The notes beneath the pieces are model-generated. The model was not told the origin of the DNA. It searched no databases and saw only the letters and a program-made list of their open reading frames with translations. 64,000 nucleotides of DNA from NCBI GenBank assembly GCA_949948985.1, contig CATLIG010000004.1:47836-111835 (forward strand), in the 5' to 3' direction. Each line of letters opens with the position of its first letter. The stretch's first letter is position 1. Positions 56,511-64,000 of the stretch are shown here, in pieces. The DNA comes from an uncultured Clostridia bacterium. GTDB taxonomy: Bacteria; Bacillota; Clostridia; Lachnospirales; CAG-274. The position numbers and the translations under genes were made by a program.

Positions 56511-57713
56511 TTATTTTTCAAAAAACCTGTCTATAAATTTATGACCTTCCGCAATATAATTTCCGCTTGTCTTTCCTTCTTTTTCATTATAATTCCACAT
56601 TTTATCAATTTCATTTGTACTGTCATAAATCATATAGGGTACAGGAGTACTTGTATGAGTCCTGCAAGAAATTGGAGTTGGATGATCCGGAAGAACCGCC
56701 AACCTGAAATCAACCCCTGATTTTTTCATTTCGTCATAGACAATTTTAATAACTTTCTCATCAAGATATTCAATAGCCTTTATTTTGTTTTCAATACTCC
56801 CCTGATGTCCCATTTCATCAGGAGCTTCCACATGAATGTAAACAAAATCAAATCCATCGTTTAATACCGCGTTTACTCCTGCTTTTGCTTTTCCCTCATA
56901 GTTTGTATTAAGCGTAGCGTCTGCTCCATCAACAATAATAACTTTCATTTCAGCTCCCACCGCAATTCCTTTAAGTAAGTCAACAGCAGAAACCATAGCC
57001 CCTTTTTTATTATTTTTCATTTCAAATGAATCAAGTTTTGGTTTTGTTCCTGCACCCCAAAACCAAAGAGAATTAGCCTTATTAAGTCCTTTTTTAGCTC
57101 TTTCAATATTAATTGGATGATTATTCAAGATATCATAACTTTTCTTCATCATATCTCTAAAAGCTTCTTGTTTCGGAAGATACCCGCCGATTACTCTTCC
57201 TAAAATATCATGGGGCTGTGTCAAATCAATAACATTACCATTATCCCAAATAGTAAGATGACGATAGCTTGTTCCAACATAGAATTTGTACTCATCTGTT
57301 TCAAGCTCTTTCTTTACAGCGTCAATAAGAACAGCGGCATCCTCTGTAGATATTTCACCTGAACTGTGATCAATAATAATTTTCTCATCATAAGGCAAAT
57401 CATCATCCGAAACAGTAACAATATTACATCTTAAGGCTATATCTGTAGCTTTCATATCAACACCTATACTCAAAGCCTCTAATGGTGACCGTCCCGAATA
57501 ATATTTTTGTGGATCATATCCCATAACAGAGAGATTTGCCGTATCACTTCCCGGTTTCATACCATCAGGAATTGTATGAACAATACCTATTTCAGATTTT
57601 TTAGAAAGCATATCCATAGTAGGAGTATTAGCGCATTCTAAAGGAGTTTTTCCTCCAAGCTTTTCAATAGGCTCATCAGCCATCCCATCACCTAAAACAA
57701 TAATATATTTCAT
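56511..57713 (-). CDS. apgM: Cofactor-independent phosphoglycerate mutase, archaeal type
   Basis: The 400-aa alkaline-phosphatase-fold enzyme has the metal site GDGMADEPIEKLGGKTPLE, the catalytic Ser region PGSDTANLSVMGYDP and the late LPDHPTPISCRTHTSTPVP. It interconverts 2- and 3-phosphoglycerate in glycolysis without 2,3-bisphosphoglycerate. It is not the usual bacterial gpmI; such ApgM enzymes occur in several anaerobes. GGAGG precedes the ATG. Confidence 0.92.
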   Translation of the reverse strand: MKYIIVLGDGMADEPIEKLGGKTPLECANTPTMDMLSKKSEIGIVHTIPDGMKPGSDTANLSVMGYDPQKYYSGRSPLEALSIGVDMKATDIALRCNIVTVSDDDLPYDEKIIIDHSSGEISTEDAAVLIDAVKKELETDEYKFYVGTSYRHLTIWDNGNVIDLTQPHDILGRVIGGYLPKQEAFRDMMKKSYDILNNHPINIERAKKGLNKANSLWFWGAGTKPKLDSFEMKNNKKGAMVSAVDLLKGIAVGAEMKVIIVDGADATLNTNYEGKAKAGVNAVLNDGFDFVYIHVEAPDEMGHQGSIENKIKAIEYLDEKVIKIVYDEMKKSGVDFRLAVLPDHPTPISCRTHTSTPVPYMIYDSTNEIDKMWNYNEKEGKTSGNYIAEGHKFIDRFFEK

Positions 57714-57767
57714 TTTTCAAATCCTCCTAATATATTTAAAACAAAAAACAAAATCTTGCTATTATAA

Positions 57768-58874
57768 CTACTTTAAATTTTCAAAAACAAATTTTCCTGA
57801 TTTTGACAAATTACTTTCATTCCAATTTTCAGAATCCGCTCCTTCTGAAAGTGCCGCTGAAGATTCATTTTTATCACATAAAGACCAATTTATCCTGCTT
57901 ATTTCCTTTTCATCAAGATAATCAAGCCATTTTTTTGCCTCGTCCAGATAATTTCCATTATTTCCGCTTGCATCGCTTGTTCCCCATTCTGTCACAAAAA
58001 CAGTAGCTCCATTTGAGATAGCTTTTTCAATTTTACCTTTAAAATTATCAAGCTTGTGAGTTCCGGCATAAAAATGAAAAGCATATGCAACATTCTCATA
58101 ATCAAGTAAATCATCAGAAGCCCCATCAACATCCTGACTCCATGTATTTGTTCCCACGATAATAAGAGCTTCGGGAGAATTTTTTCTTATAACAGGTATA
58201 ATCTCTTCAGCATAAGGTTTAATATCATTTTTCCAATTAACTCCGTTAGGTTCATTACATATTTCATAAATCACAGCGGGATTTCCTGCGTATTTTTTTG
58301 ATACCTTATCAAAAAACTCAATAGCCTCTGATTTATGTTTCATAGGATTAGCGTCTGATAGCACGTGCCAGTCAATAACTGCGTACATATCAAGCTCTAT
58401 AGCGTTATCAACAGCATAATACAGTAGCTTTTCAGAGTTTTGTTTTTCATTCTCACCTGTTGTATATCCCCCGTATTCTTCAGTATACATTGCTGCCCGA
58501 AAAACATTGGCGCCGTATTCTTTAGTTTTTTCAATACTGTATTTATTTATAAATTTAGGAAACCATACTATACCATGACTGCTCATTCCTTTTAAAATGA
58601 CATTATTTCCATCTTTATCAATAATTTTTCCGCCGTTAATTTTTAGAGCGCCGTGTCTTAAAACGCCATCATTATAACCTTCAAAGCTTTCGATTGTTTC
58701 TTCTTGTATATTTTTATTTATATCACTGCCACTTGATTCTGTTGTTTCTGTATCCACAAAACCTTTTTCATAAGAATTTTTCACAGGCATACAGCCAATA
58801 ACTCCTCCGCAAAAAAATACTGCTATAAGACTAAACAGAAATAATGTTTTGTTCATAAAATTTATCTTCTTCAT
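57768..58874 (-). CDS. Lipoprotein glycoside hydrolase family 5 (endoglucanase-like)
   Basis: The 368-aa protein has a lipoprotein signal with Cys at 28 (VIGC), an acidic, Ser/Thr-rich linker to about residue 68, then a GH5 catalytic domain. NEP at 207-209 gives the acid/base (E208), TEWGTSD gives the nucleophile (E296), and RAAMY and DWHVL are conserved. It should cut beta-1,4-glucan (or mannan or xylan) at the cell surface. No carbohydrate-binding module or dockerin is present. Its ATG overlaps the stop of the mgtC-like gene (ATGA), so the two are coupled. Confidence 0.93.
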   Translation of the reverse strand: MKKINFMNKTLFLFSLIAVFFCGGVIGCMPVKNSYEKGFVDTETTESSGSDINKNIQEETIESFEGYNDGVLRHGALKINGGKIIDKDGNNVILKGMSSHGIVWFPKFINKYSIEKTKEYGANVFRAAMYTEEYGGYTTGENEKQNSEKLLYYAVDNAIELDMYAVIDWHVLSDANPMKHKSEAIEFFDKVSKKYAGNPAVIYEICNEPNGVNWKNDIKPYAEEIIPVIRKNSPEALIIVGTNTWSQDVDGASDDLLDYENVAYAFHFYAGTHKLDNFKGKIEKAISNGATVFVTEWGTSDASGNNGNYLDEAKKWLDYLDEKEISRINWSLCDKNESSAALSEGADSENWNESNLSKSGKFVFENLK

Positions 58875-59560
58875 CTAATTTCCTCCGCATATACAACACT
58901 GTTTAAAAGATTAATTTCAGAAATAATTTCATTATGCTCAATATATTTTTTAATATTAATTTCGACATACACGCATAAATTGTCATTTTGTTTTCTTTCT
59001 TCAGATTTTTCAATAGAGCATAATAAAAAATCTTTTTCTTTAATATATTTAATAATTTCACTTGTTCCGATTTCTTTTTTAGTTTCAATGTACATTAAAA
59101 TAAATTTACTGTCTTTAGCCGCTCTTTCCTCAATTTTATACATAAATGTCGTTGATACAAAAATAATAAAAAAGCCAAACGATGCTCCGATAAAGAAACC
59201 GCTGCCCAAAGCGATTCCAACTGCCGCTGTCGCCCAAAGACTTGCCGCGGTTGTAAGTCCTTTTACTTGTTTTCCGTTTAAAATAATCATTCCCGCTCCC
59301 AAAAAACCAACACCGCTTATAACCTGAGATGCCATTCTTCCCGGGTCTGCCGTCATATTATGTCTTAAAAAAATGTACTCATTAGTAATCATAGCTAAAG
59401 CGGCGCCCGCACAGACAAGAGCAAATGTTCTTAGACCGGCATCTCTTTTTCTTAGTCTTCTCTCAAGACCTATTATTCCGCCAAACACAACAGCGAGAAA
59501 TAATCTTAAAAATATTGAAACGGCGTTAAACTCGCCTAAATACTCAATACATTGCTGCAT
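58871..59560 (-). CDS. MgtC/SapB-family membrane protein
   Basis: The 229-aa protein has four to five membrane segments, with RLFLAVVFGGIIGLERRLRK, the family GLRTFALVCAGAA and GVGFLGAGMII motifs, and a C-terminal ACT-like cytoplasmic domain (about 150-229). MgtC proteins modulate cell-wall or membrane physiology and F1Fo ATPase under Mg2+ limitation in pathogens; the role in clostridia is not established. It starts 12 bp after the sensor gene upstream. Confidence 0.9.
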   Translation of the reverse strand: MQQCIEYLGEFNAVSIFLRLFLAVVFGGIIGLERRLRKRDAGLRTFALVCAGAALAMITNEYIFLRHNMTADPGRMASQVISGVGFLGAGMIILNGKQVKGLTTAASLWATAAVGIALGSGFFIGASFGFFIIFVSTTFMYKIEERAAKDSKFILMYIETKKEIGTSEIIKYIKEKDFLLCSIEKSEERKQNDNLCVYVEINIKKYIEHNEIISEINLLNSVVYAEEIR

Positions 59561-59572
59561 AATATGATCTCC

Positions 59573-62479
59573 TTAATTTCTTCTTTCAATAGCATTTTTT
59601 ATTCTGTCTCGAAATTCGGGTTCCGGCATAGGCTTTGCGTATAAAAAACCTTGAGCATAATAACAGCCTATACTTTTAAGAAAAACAGCCTGCTCATTTT
59701 TTTCTACGCCCTCGCAAATAACATTCATATCAAGAGCTTTTGCCATTTCAACAATTTTACATATAATTTTCTGTGCCTTTTCGGAATTTTCAGACTCATT
59801 AAGAAATTCCCTGTCAATTTTAACAACATCAATAGGCATAGATTTAAGCATATTAAGAGAAGAAAATCCAGAGCCAAAATCATCAATAGAAACAGAAAAT
59901 CCAAGTTCTTTGATTTTATTTACAATTTCAAGAGCCGCATCCATTTCCATAAATAAATTTTCAGTAAGTTCAAGCTCAATATACTTTGTGGGAATATTAT
60001 ATTTTTTTATAAGATTTTCAATACGTTCAATGTAAAATGGATTGCTCAGATGTACTCTTGACTGATTTACTGAAATAGTAATAGGCTCTTTATCACTATC
60101 AATCCATTCTCTTATGATTTTAAAAACCTCTTCAAGAACAAAAAAATCAAGTTCAATAATAAATCCCTCTTTTTCAAAAACAGGAATAAACTCTCCCGGA
60201 TTCATAAATCCTTTTGTTTTTGAAATCCAGCGTACAAGAGCTTCAGCGCCAATAATTTTTTCTGACTTCATATCGACTTTGGGCTGGTAATAAACAGCAA
60301 ACTCGTGTTCCTCAAGAGCCCTTTCCATATTTTCCTCAATTTCTTTATATTGTATAATCTTATTCTCCATTTTTTTATCAAAAAAAACTACATTGTCATT
60401 TCTGTTGTTTTTCGCTTCTTTTCGTGCCATTTCAGCCATATCAATAGCGTTTACAACACTTACTTCGTTACTTGTTATTAGATATATACCACACTGAAAA
60501 TTTAATTTAAGAGCGATTCCCCCATCTTCATAATATCTTGTCTTTCCCATTACTTTTTTAAGAAACTCAAGATGTTCATTTTTTTCAGAGAAAGGAACCA
60601 TTACAATAAAATTATCCATATTTATTCTTGCGATAACACCGCCGTATTGGATTTCATTATTAAGATTATTTGAAATAAATTTCAAAACCCTGTCGCCGAC
60701 AAATCTGCCGTAATGTTCATTTACAACCCTAAATTTTGAAATATCAAAAGATATAATAGCGAAACTCCTTTGTTTAAAATCATTACTTTCTGTTTTTTTC
60801 GTAACTTCTGATATAAAACCATTCAAATTCCATATACCTGTTACTTTATCAATATAAGCCAAATCAAAAATATTTTCATCATATTTTCTTTTTAATTTTA
60901 ACACTCTGATAATAATTTTAATTCCAACAACAGCTATTATTAAAATTACTATCACAATTAACCAAAAGTATCTCTGTAAAAAATCAATCATACCTATATT
61001 ATTTTTATTAAATATTGTATGTTTGCTTATAATGTCATTAACTTCTTCCTGACTTATACTAGCGATTGCTTTATTCATTATTGTAAAAAGCGGCATATCC
61101 CCTTCTCTGCTTACTCCAAAGCAGACAGAGTGCTGAAATTCAGGATAATCCATTACAGATATATCATAATAATTATTTTCAGAAATAATTTTATCACCAA
61201 CATAGTTAATAATAAATGTAATATCTGCATCTCCGTTGTTAACAGCCTCTATGCATTCTTTTTCGGAATTATATAAAATCATATGCTTTGCGCTGTATTT
61301 TTCAAATAAAAATTTTTTGTTGAAAAAATAATTATCAACATAAGCAATTTTTAAAGTTTCCGGTTTCTCATCAACTTTATCTTTATTGATAATAGCATTA
61401 TATTTTAAACATCTGATATATGGAACAGACATTTTTATATCATTTTTTTCCGCCCAACTATAATCACAGAAAAAGTCACATATTATATCACAATCTCCCT
61501 GACGTACTTTCTGTATTGCGTCTTTATATGTTTCAGTTTTCTCAAACTCAATTTTAAAACCAGCCTTATCAGCGGCTTTTTTCATAATATCCGCGACAAT
61601 CCCCTCGTAAGACCCTGTTTCATCATTAAAAGAAGATAAAGGAGCCCTGTTGTTTGAATCAACAGCTTTAATAATATTATGAGATTTGATATACTCTTTC
61701 TCTTCTTCTGTTAATGAAAATTTCGTATTAGCCTTTTTCTCATAATATTTATTATAAATTTTTAAAAAATATGTATTATCGTTTTCAACAACTTTATGCA
61801 TAGCAGAATTAAGCTCATCCATAATTTCTGAGTTACTTTTGTCAGTAACAAAATAATATGGTTCTGAATCAAATTCAAAAAGAACATTATGTTTTTTAGT
61901 TGTCTGAATACTCATAGTAACAATAGCGTCTATTTTTCCATTATTAAACGCGTCAAATTTTTCAGCATATGTTTTAAACTTAATAATTTGAGGAGAAAAT
62001 CCTTTTTGTTTTGAAAGTTTATTAATAGAATCTTCCCAAAATTTCTCATCAACAATACCTATTCTCATTCCATTATAATTTTCAAAATCATTCGGATAGA
62101 ATTTAGTATTGTCTTCTTTTGTAACAAGAGCTTTGCTGCCATATCCGCCATTAATATCTGAATAATCTAAAAATGTCGTTCTCTCGTCCATATAAATACA
62201 ACTGTCAACAATATCCAATTCTCCATTTTTAAGCATATCAATACACTGGCTTCTGTCACATTTAACATACTCAAACTCCCAGTTTGTATACTTAGCTATT
62301 TCCTGAAAAACCTCATAACTGTATCCCGTTCTTAATCCTATATCATCAGTGTATATAAATCCTTCCATTTCATAATCAGGTATTTTAACTATTCTTTTCA
62401 GCGGCTCCGAATGCACAGCATTAAAAAACCCCAAACCAATAATAACTGTAAATAACAAACATAATAATTTTTTTAACAT
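59573..62479 (-). CDS. Periplasmic-binding-domain sensor / degenerate GGDEF / EAL protein
   Basis: The 968-aa protein has a signal peptide, then two solute-binding (type 3) domains at about 30-250 and 265-500, and a membrane segment near 508-530. A GGDEF-like domain whose signature is INMDNF follows, then an EAL domain. The EAL catalytic residues are intact (EALVRW, SVNQSR, ELELTENLF, DDFGSGFSSL, KIDREF, EGVEKNEQ, AQGF). It probably senses an amino acid or similar ligand and hydrolyses c-di-GMP. The start is the ATG at 62479 after AGGTGG; a GTG at 62491 lies within that site. Confidence 0.9.
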   Translation of the reverse strand: MLKKLLCLLFTVIIGLGFFNAVHSEPLKRIVKIPDYEMEGFIYTDDIGLRTGYSYEVFQEIAKYTNWEFEYVKCDRSQCIDMLKNGELDIVDSCIYMDERTTFLDYSDINGGYGSKALVTKEDNTKFYPNDFENYNGMRIGIVDEKFWEDSINKLSKQKGFSPQIIKFKTYAEKFDAFNNGKIDAIVTMSIQTTKKHNVLFEFDSEPYYFVTDKSNSEIMDELNSAMHKVVENDNTYFLKIYNKYYEKKANTKFSLTEEEKEYIKSHNIIKAVDSNNRAPLSSFNDETGSYEGIVADIMKKAADKAGFKIEFEKTETYKDAIQKVRQGDCDIICDFFCDYSWAEKNDIKMSVPYIRCLKYNAIINKDKVDEKPETLKIAYVDNYFFNKKFLFEKYSAKHMILYNSEKECIEAVNNGDADITFIINYVGDKIISENNYYDISVMDYPEFQHSVCFGVSREGDMPLFTIMNKAIASISQEEVNDIISKHTIFNKNNIGMIDFLQRYFWLIVIVILIIAVVGIKIIIRVLKLKRKYDENIFDLAYIDKVTGIWNLNGFISEVTKKTESNDFKQRSFAIISFDISKFRVVNEHYGRFVGDRVLKFISNNLNNEIQYGGVIARINMDNFIVMVPFSEKNEHLEFLKKVMGKTRYYEDGGIALKLNFQCGIYLITSNEVSVVNAIDMAEMARKEAKNNRNDNVVFFDKKMENKIIQYKEIEENMERALEEHEFAVYYQPKVDMKSEKIIGAEALVRWISKTKGFMNPGEFIPVFEKEGFIIELDFFVLEEVFKIIREWIDSDKEPITISVNQSRVHLSNPFYIERIENLIKKYNIPTKYIELELTENLFMEMDAALEIVNKIKELGFSVSIDDFGSGFSSLNMLKSMPIDVVKIDREFLNESENSEKAQKIICKIVEMAKALDMNVICEGVEKNEQAVFLKSIGCYYAQGFLYAKPMPEPEFRDRIKNAIERRN

Positions 62480-62655
62480 AAATTTAGCCACCTTGCGAAA
62501 ATTGTACTTTAATTAATAAACTTCTGTACACTTGTATTATTTTGCTGTAAATCAGCTTTTTTATAATTTCATAAAATCAATTATAATAACTTTTTTGACA
62601 AATTGCAATAGATAAAACATATAAATTACATTTTTCATAATATATAAAACGATAC

Positions 62656-62829
62656 TAAAAGCTGTTTAAAACTCTAAGTAATGATATTGACAAAAGATTT
62701 ATACTCAAATGAATCTTGATTTTTTCAGAAACTTTTCAAGCATTTCAAAAAAACTATGCAATATTTGTGTATAGGAAAAGATTTGTTAATTGGTATTATA
62801 TAGGTTATTGAATAGATTATTAGACCCAT
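62656..62829. repeat. Family B MITE-like element, copy 6
   Basis: The left end (AAAGCTGTTTAAAACTCTAA ... TATTGACAAAAGATTT), the middle (CTTGATTTTTTCAGAAACTT) and a right end with a nested GGTTATTGAATA palindrome make a decayed copy of about 170 bp. It fills most of the 400-bp gap between the sensor and lipoprotein genes; the rest is AT-rich with nothing visible. Confidence 0.65.
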
Positions 62830-62880
62830 TCAATAACCTGTTCAATATTAATATTTTCTCTGTCTTAAATGTGGTATTTC

Positions 62881-63522
62881 TTAAATAAATTTAAAAGTTC
62901 CAAGAAATTTATCAATATCACCTTCATAATCATCGTATAACTTTTTCGTATCAGCGTGATATAAAAATACATAAGCAAAATTATCGTCATAAATAAATAT
63001 TAAATCTTCTCTTGATTCAGACTCATCGCTTGTAAGAAGATTAGAATCGTCTATTGCGATTTTATTGCCATTTTTTTTACTTTTCAAAGCAATACCAGAA
63101 TTGTCTATCGGTTCAATCTTAATCCATTTTCCTTTTTTGCCTCCAATATTAACATTTGCTGTTTTAACAATTCCATTTTTCAATTCTTGAGCATATTTGT
63201 CAACAAGCGAACTTATATCTTTGCTTTCAGTGTCAATAGTATCCTTTCTTACTCCAAGCCATACATTTCCCTCTTCAGTGTTAAGCAGCATTTTTACTAA
63301 ATATCCATCCTCATCAACCTTAACATCCCATTTATCATAACACGCTATTTCAAAATCATTATTTTTGTATAATTTCTGTCCTTCTTTTTCCTGCAAATAT
63401 ACATAAACATCATTTCCACTATCTCCGCCATCTTTTTCATATATTACTTCACCGCTTTCAAAGTCACATCCTGAAAAAATAAATAATGCTGATGTGATAA
63501 CTGCAAATTTTTTTAACTTCAC
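62881..63522 (-). CDS. Lipoprotein of unknown function, 213 aa
   Basis: A GTG at 63522 after GGGGG opens a lipoprotein signal with the lipobox FSGC (Cys at 19). The mature part is a single mixed domain with charged, beta-rich stretches and no recognised motif. It is likely anchored on the outer face of the membrane. It is alone between two repeats. Confidence 0.8.
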   Translation of the reverse strand: MKLKKFAVITSALFIFSGCDFESGEVIYEKDGGDSGNDVYVYLQEKEGQKLYKNNDFEIACYDKWDVKVDEDGYLVKMLLNTEEGNVWLGVRKDTIDTESKDISSLVDKYAQELKNGIVKTANVNIGGKKGKWIKIEPIDNSGIALKSKKNGNKIAIDDSNLLTSDESESREDLIFIYDDNFAYVFLYHADTKKLYDDYEGDIDKFLGTFKFI

Positions 63523-63543
63523 AATAAAACCCCCAAATTCATT

Positions 63544-63571
63544 TATCTTTTATTATTGTTTTTCTATAAAT
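63544..63571. repeat. Family A repeat, half copy
   Basis: TTATCTTTTATTATTGTTTT TCTATAA is the right-arm end of family A. It lies just upstream of the lipoprotein start. From here to the window end (to 64000) the DNA is AT-rich with no gene; one promoter is listed. Confidence 0.5.
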
Positions 63572-63876
63572 ACATAAAGACACTGTTTTGTATCAAAACA
63601 AACTTTAACAAAATTTGACTTTTCGAATTTTTAAAAATTTCTTTAATTTATTCCATTATAATAAATTAAAGTTTCTTTGTCCATAAAATTAATTAACAAA
63701 TCACCAATTTTTATTGTTGATTTGATATTTTTTATTACATAGAAAAAATCTGTTTGGTAAATAATAATTAACTCAAAGCTATATTTTATTTATAATTATA
63801 AAACAAATCTTATAAAAATAGTATATAATTTTAATAATACTTTTATATAATATTTAATAAAATTCAAATAATGTAT

Positions 63877-63905
63877 TGTATTTCATTAATATATATTGTA
63901 TAATA
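63877..63905 (+). promoter_or_regulatory. Sigma-A promoter facing right, near the window edge
   Basis: TTGTAT, a 17-bp spacer ending in TG, and TATAAT. It would serve a gene beyond the right edge. Confidence 0.6.
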
Positions 63906-64000
63906 TTTATAATAATCTACGGTAAATATGTGTTTTATTAATAATGTGTACTTTACTTGTTTTTGTATTTTCCAAATATTATGCGGCATATAATAAATTT

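Overview
The window looks like a chromosomal segment of a low-GC, anaerobic Firmicute of the class Clostridia, and a Lachnospirales-like bacterium is the best guess. The reasons are the strongly AT-rich intergenic DNA, consensus sigma-A promoters with 17-nt spacers, strong GGAGG ribosome sites, a T-box leader, a zinc-type S14, a KOW protein between map and infA, and an L17 carrying a central insertion. The genus cannot be set from the sequence alone. Almost every gene lies on the minus strand; only a CaCA exchanger, an FAH-family enzyme and tRNA-Thr are on the plus strand.

Layout from left to right. 0-6 kb holds a partial zinc-ribbon/TPR membrane protein with a 53-aa partner, then folC, aspS and hisS. 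6-14 kb holds a ribbon-helix-helix protein, a CaCA exchanger, mntP, tRNA-Thr(CGU), ruvB (no canonical start codon; AUA is the best candidate), ruvA, an RseC-like protein, a probable 6S RNA and an FAH-family enzyme. 14-19.5 kb holds a HAD phosphatase, two cyclic-di-GMP proteins and comF. 19.6-35.9 kb is a complete S10-spc-alpha ribosomal protein cluster from rpsJ to rplQ, with a consensus promoter, a leader of about 225 nt and a terminator. 36-38 kb holds a REC/HD-GYP/GGDEF regulator. 39-56 kb is a branched-chain amino acid cluster (ilvN, ilvC, cimA, leuC, leuD, leuB, ilvD, ilvB) headed by a T-box leader with an apparent Ile specifier. It is interrupted by cell-surface genes: a PepSY protein, an intact SLH/WG-type protein, a broken paralogue of it, and an exported protein. 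56-64 kb holds tRNA-Pro(GGG), a methyl-accepting chemotaxis protein remnant, apgM, a GH5 lipoprotein, an MgtC-type protein, a periplasmic-sensor GGDEF-EAL protein and a lipoprotein.

Pathways. CimA, LeuCD and LeuB can make 2-oxobutyrate from pyruvate and acetyl-CoA. IlvBN, IlvC and IlvD then carry the isoleucine and valine steps, so an Ile-responsive T-box fits. The four cyclic-di-GMP proteins divide the chemistry: one GGDEF-only cyclase, one HD-GYP plus GGDEF, and two EAL proteins with decayed GGDEF motifs.

The most distinctive non-coding content is two families of intergenic repeats. Family A is about 80-105 bp and palindromic, with AAACAATAAAA-type ends, and about 15 full or partial copies were seen. 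Family B is about 155-175 bp and MITE-like with long terminal inverted repeats, and about 7 copies or derivatives were seen. They occupy most of the longer gaps and sit between ruvA and ruvB and between leuC and leuD. I found no CRISPR array, prophage, transposase gene or clearly new multi-gene system.
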